Positions 56,424-64,000 of a stretch of 64,000 nucleotides of DNA are shown piece by piece (position 1 is the first letter of the stretch; the number at the start of each line of letters is the position of its first letter). The stretch is from Halomonas sp. CUBES01 (GTDB lineage: Bacteria; Pseudomonadota; Gammaproteobacteria; Pseudomonadales; Halomonadaceae). Under the pieces are notes generated by a model. It was not told the origin of the DNA. It saw nothing but the letters and a program-made list of their open reading frames with translations, and did not search any database. Made by a program: the position numbers and the translations under genes. Where the stretch lies: assembly GCF_020991005.1 (NCBI RefSeq), contig NZ_JAJLLW010000002.1, forward strand, positions 434,001 through 498,000, written 5' to 3'.

Positions 56424-59255
56424 ATGCAACAAGGCATAATGGAGTTGATGTGGCGTTCCTCTCACGTTAGTGGTGGCAATGCCCACTACGTGGAAGCGCT
56501 TTACGAGCAGTACCTCGCCGATCCTGAGTCTGTCCCTGACGAGTGGCGCAGCTATTTTGACCAGTTGCCGCGGCCCGAGGGCAGTGCCTCCCACGATGTT
56601 CCACTAAGCCCTATTCGTGATCAGTTCTATCAGCTGGGCCGTGAAAGTCGCCCTGCTCGGGCCGTAGCCGCTGAAGGCGGCGAGAACAAGAAGCAGGTGA
56701 AAGTCCTGCAGCTGATCAACGCTTACCGCTTTCGTGGCCATCAGAAGGCCAACATCGATCCGCTGGGTCTGCGTAATCCCACCCCCGTCCCCGATCTTGA
56801 TCTGTCTTTCCATCAGCTGTCCAAGGCTGATCTGGACACCGAGTTTCAAACCGGTTCGTTCTTTCTAGGCATCGACAAGGCGCCGCTGCGCGATATCGTC
56901 GATGCGCTGGATCGCACCTATTGCCGCTCGATCGGCTGCGAGATCATGCACATTGTCGATACCGAGGAGAAGCGCTGGCTGCAGCGGCGCTTCGAGTCGG
57001 TACGCAGTGCGCCCAAGTTCAGCGATGACGTGCGCAAACACGTGCTGGAGCGTCTGACGGCCGCCGAAGGCCTGGAAAACTACCTGGCGTCCAAGTATCC
57101 GGGTACCAAGCGCTTCGGTCTGGAAGGCGGCGAAACCTTTGTACCGATGATGGACGAACTAATCCAGCGGGCGGGCGGATACGGCACGAAAGAAGTCGTA
57201 ATTGGAATGGCTCACCGCGGGCGCCTCAACCTGCTGGTTAACATCCTGGGTAAAAACCCCGCAGATCTGATCGACGAGTTCGACGGCAAGAAAGTCATCG
57301 AGCGCGGGTCGGGCGACGTCAAGTATCACCAGGGGTTCAGTTCCAACGTCATGTCGCCGGGCGGCGAAGTCCACCTGGCCATGTCGTTCAACCCGTCTCA
57401 CCTGGAAATCGTTGCCCCGGTCGTCGAGGGCTCGGTACGCGCCCGTCAGGATCGCCGTAACGACGATGAAGGCAGTAAGGTGTTGCCGATCAACGTCCAC
57501 GGCGACGCGGCGTTTGCCGGCCAGGGCGTGGTGATGGAGACCTTCCAGATGTCGCAGACCCGTGCCTACAAGACCGGCGGCACGGTTCATATCGTCATCA
57601 ACAACCAGGTGGGCTTCACTACCTCGCACCCGCTGGATTCGCGTTCCACCGAGTACTGCACAGACATCGCCAAGATGGTGCAGTCGCCGATTTTCCACGT
57701 GAACGGCGATGACCCGGACGCGGTGCTGCATGCCACGCAGGTGGCCCTGGACTACCGTCAGGAATTCAAGAAAGACGTGGTGATCGACCTGGTGTGCTAC
57801 CGCCGTCGCGGCCACAACGAAGCCGACGAGCCCTCCGGCACCCAGCCGATGATGTACTCGAAGATCAAGGATCACCCCTCCGCGCGTTCGCTGTATGCCA
57901 AGCGCCTGGTCGACGAAGGTGTGCTTTCCGAGGAAGCCGCCAAGGCGATGATCGAGACCTACCGCGATGATCTGGTAGCGGGCAACCACGTGGCAAACGC
58001 GCTGGTTCAGGAACCCAACAAGTCGCTCTTCGTCGACTGGACGCCATACCTGGGGCACGAGTGGACCGGCAACGCCGATACCACCTTCGACATGAAGCGA
58101 CTCCAGCAGCTGGCGGCGCGCATGTGCGAGATCCCCGACGGAGTCGAAGTGCAGCGCCAAGTGGCGAAGATCTATGAAGACCGGCGCAAGATGCAGGCCG
58201 GTGGCATGGGACTCAACTGGGGGTTTGCGGAAACGTTGGCCTATGCCACGCTGCTCGAGCAGGGGCATCCGGTGCGCATTACCGGCCAGGACGTGGGCCG
58301 CGGCACCTTCTCCCACCGTCATGCGGTCGTGCACAACCAGAAGGACGGGTCGACCTACGTTCCGCTGCAGAACATGTCCGACGGACAGCCGCGCTTCACG
58401 ATCCACGACTCCTTCCTGTCGGAAGAAGCCGTGCTGGCGTTCGAGTACGGTTATTCGACCACGGCGCCCAACGATCTGGTGATCTGGGAAGCCCAGTTCG
58501 GCGACTTCTTCAACGGTGCGCAGGTGGTGGTGGATCAGTTCATTTCCTCCGGTGAAACCAAGTGGGGCCGGCTGTGTGGCCTGACCATGCTGCTCCCCCA
58601 TGGCTATGAAGGTCAGGGGCCCGAGCACTCCTCGGCCCGCCTTGAGCGCTTCCTGCAGATGAGTGCCGAGCACAACATGCAGGTCTGCGTCCCGACGACA
58701 CCGGCGCAGATCTATCATCTGCTGCGTCGTCAGGTGATCCGCCCGCTGCGCAAGCCGCTGGTGGTCATGTCGCCCAAGTCGCTGCTGCGCCACAAGGAAG
58801 CGACGTCCAGCCTCGAAGACCTGGCCCACGGCAAGTTCCACATGGTGCTGTCGGATCAGGCCGAGCTGACGGCCGAGAACGTCACGCGCGTGGTGCTGTG
58901 TGCGGGCAAGGTCTACTACGACCTGGCCAACTGGCGCGCCGAAAACGAGCGGTACGACACGGCCATCCTGCGCCTCGAGCAGCTTTATCCCTTCCCCAAG
59001 GAAGAGCTTCTCGCCGCCCTTCAGGCATATACCCAGCTGGAAGATATCGTCTGGTGCCAGGAAGAGCCGTTGAACCAGGGCGCCTGGTATTCCAGCCAGC
59101 ACCATATGCGCACCGTGGCCGACATGCTCAAGGATGGCCTGGGACGTGAGTTGAAATTCGCAGGACGCCCGGCCTCTGCTGCTCCGGCAGCGGGCTACAT
59201 GTCCGTCCATACTGAACAGCAGCGCCAGCTGGTGGAAGACGCGTTTAATCTTTAA
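56424..59255 (+). CDS. sucA: 2-oxoglutarate dehydrogenase E1 component
   Basis: A 943-aa thiamine-diphosphate enzyme decarboxylating 2-oxoglutarate and transferring succinyl to SucB. N-terminal E2-binding helix (MELMWRSSHVSGGNAHYVEALYEQYL), active-site and TPP motifs GMAHRGRLNLLVN, HGDAAFAGQGVVMETFQMSQ, and the C-terminal VWCQEEPLNQGAWY. The start is placed at 56424. Forms the oxoglutarate dehydrogenase complex with SucB and Lpd. Confidence 0.96.
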   Translation: MQQGIMELMWRSSHVSGGNAHYVEALYEQYLADPESVPDEWRSYFDQLPRPEGSASHDVPLSPIRDQFYQLGRESRPARAVAAEGGENKKQVKVLQLINAYRFRGHQKANIDPLGLRNPTPVPDLDLSFHQLSKADLDTEFQTGSFFLGIDKAPLRDIVDALDRTYCRSIGCEIMHIVDTEEKRWLQRRFESVRSAPKFSDDVRKHVLERLTAAEGLENYLASKYPGTKRFGLEGGETFVPMMDELIQRAGGYGTKEVVIGMAHRGRLNLLVNILGKNPADLIDEFDGKKVIERGSGDVKYHQGFSSNVMSPGGEVHLAMSFNPSHLEIVAPVVEGSVRARQDRRNDDEGSKVLPINVHGDAAFAGQGVVMETFQMSQTRAYKTGGTVHIVINNQVGFTTSHPLDSRSTEYCTDIAKMVQSPIFHVNGDDPDAVLHATQVALDYRQEFKKDVVIDLVCYRRRGHNEADEPSGTQPMMYSKIKDHPSARSLYAKRLVDEGVLSEEAAKAMIETYRDDLVAGNHVANALVQEPNKSLFVDWTPYLGHEWTGNADTTFDMKRLQQLAARMCEIPDGVEVQRQVAKIYEDRRKMQAGGMGLNWGFAETLAYATLLEQGHPVRITGQDVGRGTFSHRHAVVHNQKDGSTYVPLQNMSDGQPRFTIHDSFLSEEAVLAFEYGYSTTAPNDLVIWEAQFGDFFNGAQVVVDQFISSGETKWGRLCGLTMLLPHGYEGQGPEHSSARLERFLQMSAEHNMQVCVPTTPAQIYHLLRRQVIRPLRKPLVVMSPKSLLRHKEATSSLEDLAHGKFHMVLSDQAELTAENVTRVVLCAGKVYYDLANWRAENERYDTAILRLEQLYPFPKEELLAALQAYTQLEDIVWCQEEPLNQGAWYSSQHHMRTVADMLKDGLGRELKFAGRPASAAPAAGYMSVHTEQQRQLVEDAFNL

Positions 59256-59293
59256 GCGCCCACCGGATTTAGAGAACACATAAGGGAAACGAC

Positions 59294-62415
<3,122 letters not shown>

Positions 62416-62434
62416 ATTACGCCGTAACAAAAAA

Positions 62435-62454
62435 GCGCCACCCCAGGGTGGCGC
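62435..62454 (+). terminator. Hairpin between lpd and sucC
   Basis: GCGCCACCC-CA-GGGTGGCGC, a 9-bp perfect stem. The T run is on the minus-strand side only, so on the plus strand it is at best a partial terminator or mRNA stabiliser. Confidence 0.5.
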
Positions 62455-62576
62455 AACGCTTTCGGCTATGTCTTTTCGACGCGGTTTGAAAAACAGAGAT
62501 CGAAAGCACGGGGATGACAGTTCTTTCAAGGAAACTGATCATCGTTCGAGTCACATGCAACCAATGGCATGAATCG

Positions 62577-63743
62577 ATGAACCTTCACGAGTATCAAGGT
62601 AAACAGCTGTTTGCCGATTATGGTCTACCCGTGTCCAAGAGCTTTGCTGTGGACACTCCCGAAGAAGCTGAAGACGCATGTAAAAAGATCGGCGGCGACA
62701 TGTGGGTGGTTAAAGCCCAGGTGCACGCAGGTGGTCGTGGTAAAGCGGGTGGCGTAAAGCTGATTAAAGACCCGGCTGATGCCAAGGCGTTTGCCGAGCA
62801 GTGGCTGGGCAAAAACCTGGTGACCTTCCAGACCGACGAGCACGGCCAGCCAGTTTCCAAGATTCTTATCGAGACCTGCACTGATATCGCCGATGAGCTG
62901 TATCTGGGTGCCGTTGTCGATCGTACGACCCGCCGCGTGGTCTTCATGGCCTCCACTGAAGGCGGCGTAGAGATCGAGAAAGTCGCCGAAGAAACCCCCG
63001 AAAAGATTCTCAGAGCCGAGATCGACCCGCTGGTTGGCGCACAGCCTTACCAGGCGCGTGAGCTGGCCTTTGCGCTGGGCCTGTCCGGCGACCAGATCAA
63101 GCAGTTCACCAAGATCTTCCTGGGGCTGTCCAAGCTGTTCCACGAGAAAGACCTGGCACTGCTGGAAATCAACCCGCTGGTCATCACCGAGCAGGGTAAT
63201 CTCCACTGCCTCGACGCCAAACTGGGTCTCGACAGCAACGCGCTGTACCGTCACCCGGATCTGCAGGCCATGCGCGATCCGTCGCAGGAAGACGAGCGCG
63301 AAGCCGAAGCCGCCGCCTGGGAACTCAACTATGTCGCACTCGATGGCAACATTGGCTGCATGGTTAACGGCGCGGGCCTGGCCATGGGCACCATGGACAT
63401 CGTCAACCTGAACGGTGGCAAGCCGGCCAACTTCCTGGACGTTGGCGGCGGCGCGACCAAAGAGCGCGTCGCGGAAGCCTTCAAGCTGATCCTGTCTGAC
63501 GATTCCGTCAAAGCCGTTCTGGTCAACATCTTCGGCGGTATTGTACGTTGCGACATGATCGCTGAAGGCATCATCGGTGCCGTTGAGCAGGTGGGTGTCA
63601 ACGTACCGGTGGTCGTACGTCTGGAAGGTAACAACGCCGAGCTAGGCACGGAAAAACTCGCGTCTAGCGGTCTGAATATCATCGCGGCTACCAGTCTGAC
63701 CGACGCGGCTCAGCAGGTCGTAAAAGCGGCGGAGGGCAAGTAA
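62577..63743 (+). CDS. sucC: Succinyl-CoA synthetase beta subunit
   Basis: A 388-aa subunit starting [19 protein letters not shown] (ATG at 62577), the same length as E. coli SucC. ATP-grasp domain ([20 protein letters not shown]), substrate loop [29 protein letters not shown]. An open frame upstream to 62514 is not used. Its stop overlaps sucD (TAATG). Confidence 0.97.
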   Translation: MNLHEYQGKQLFADYGLPVSKSFAVDTPEEAEDACKKIGGDMWVVKAQVHAGGRGKAGGVKLIKDPADAKAFAEQWLGKNLVTFQTDEHGQPVSKILIETCTDIADELYLGAVVDRTTRRVVFMASTEGGVEIEKVAEETPEKILRAEIDPLVGAQPYQARELAFALGLSGDQIKQFTKIFLGLSKLFHEKDLALLEINPLVITEQGNLHCLDAKLGLDSNALYRHPDLQAMRDPSQEDEREAEAAAWELNYVALDGNIGCMVNGAGLAMGTMDIVNLNGGKPANFLDVGGGATKERVAEAFKLILSDDSVKAVLVNIFGGIVRCDMIAEGIIGAVEQVGVNVPVVVRLEGNNAELGTEKLASSGLNIIAATSLTDAAQQVVKAAEGK

Positions 63744-64000
63744 TGAGCATCCTGATCGACAAGAACACCAAGGTCATCTGCCAGGGCTTTACCGGTGGCC
63801 AGGGTACGTTCCACTCCGAGCAGGCGATTGCCTACGGTACCCAGATGGTCGGCGGCGTAACGCCTGGTAAAGGTGGCCAGGAGCACCTGGGGCTGCCCGT
63901 TTTCAACACCGTGAAGGAAGCGGTCGAGAAAACCGGCGCGGAAGCCAGCGTGATCTACGTGCCGGCGCCGTTCTGTAAAGACTCGATCCTTGAAGCCGCC
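63743..64000 (+). CDS. sucD: Succinyl-CoA synthetase alpha subunit, partial (runs off window)
   Basis: The first 86 codons of Suc[21 protein letters not shown] with the CoA-binding loop [18 protein letters not shown], then [20 protein letters not shown]. Coupled to sucC by TAATG overlap. It forms the active alpha-beta enzyme making GTP or ATP from succinyl-CoA. The phosphohistidine part lies outside the window. Confidence 0.96.
   Translation, partial: MSILIDKNTKVICQGFTGGQGTFHSEQAIAYGTQMVGGVTPGKGGQEHLGLPVFNTVKEAVEKTGAEASVIYVPAPFCKDSILEAA

Noticed and set aside
57159..59279. Minus-strand open frame of 706 codons opposite sucA
   Set aside because: It mirrors a clear sucA gene in GC-rich DNA. 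The translation is histidine/arginine/valine-rich without domains and has no operon context. The same applies to long frames opposite gltX, sdhA, sucB and lpd, and to 5467-6834 opposite the primase.

Overview
The window is a stretch of a GC-rich gammaproteobacterial chromosome, most likely Halomonas or another member of the Halomonadaceae. I infer this from protein similarity to Pseudomonas/Halomonas housekeeping genes and from the gene order gltX, tRNA-Ala, tRNA-Glu, gltA, sdhCDAB, sucAB-lpd, sucCD. No 16S gene or other direct taxonomic marker is present. The host part is at the far left (dusA body, 136-1227) and the right third (about 46.2-64 kb). The centre is mobile DNA.

An apparently complete P2-like prophage of about 38 kb (1136-39092) is inserted in the 5' end of dusA. 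Its order is: integrase; leftward early genes (antirepressor, PrtN-like, AlpA-like, TraR/DksA-like, P4-alpha-like primase-helicase, Ogr); a LexA/CI-type repressor with two operators; cargo slot 1 (WYL/BRCT-like protein, HNH protein); divergent umuC/umuD-like genes with a LexA box; cargo slot 2 (membrane protein, recombination scar, reverse transcriptase with a small ORF and a structured RNA candidate); the tail genes D U T E' E FII FI; cargo slot 4 at the Z/fun position; baseplate and tail genes H I J W V; S R; lysis; X L M N O; divergent P Q; an SOS-box-preceded Dam methylase; a membrane protein; and a 730-bp non-coding end with a cos candidate, a 13-copy iteron-like array and attR. Three identical-architecture dyads, GGTGT-N14-ACACC, sit exactly where P2 has its Ogr-driven late promoters (P/O, V, F).

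Next to attR (39.1-46.2 kb) lies a collapsed second prophage of the same family and orientation: a repressor 3' relic, a two-gene unknown cassette in slot 1, an intact umuC/umuD-like pair, an Eco29kI-type restriction-modification pair in slot 2, a gpD relic and a toxin-antitoxin locus with a broken toxin. Comparing the two copies shows the same slots holding different cargo. A scar in slot 2 of the inner prophage (gpD fragment followed by umuD-like fragment) records how cargo was swapped by recombination in the flanking genes.

The most interesting candidates for undescribed biology are (i) the 256-aa reverse transcriptase, its overlapping small ORF and a folded leader of about 100 nt, (ii) the unknown soluble/membrane gene pair at 39690-41250, (iii) the iteron array paired with a P4-like primase in a P2-type phage, and (iv) unrecognised cargo genes, often membrane proteins and AT-rich, in each variable slot. 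The right third is ordinary core metabolism (glutamyl-tRNA synthetase and TCA cycle), with two smaller points of interest: a SucB with two lipoyl domains, and a 15-codon ORF plus a 16-bp perfect hairpin after sdhB.
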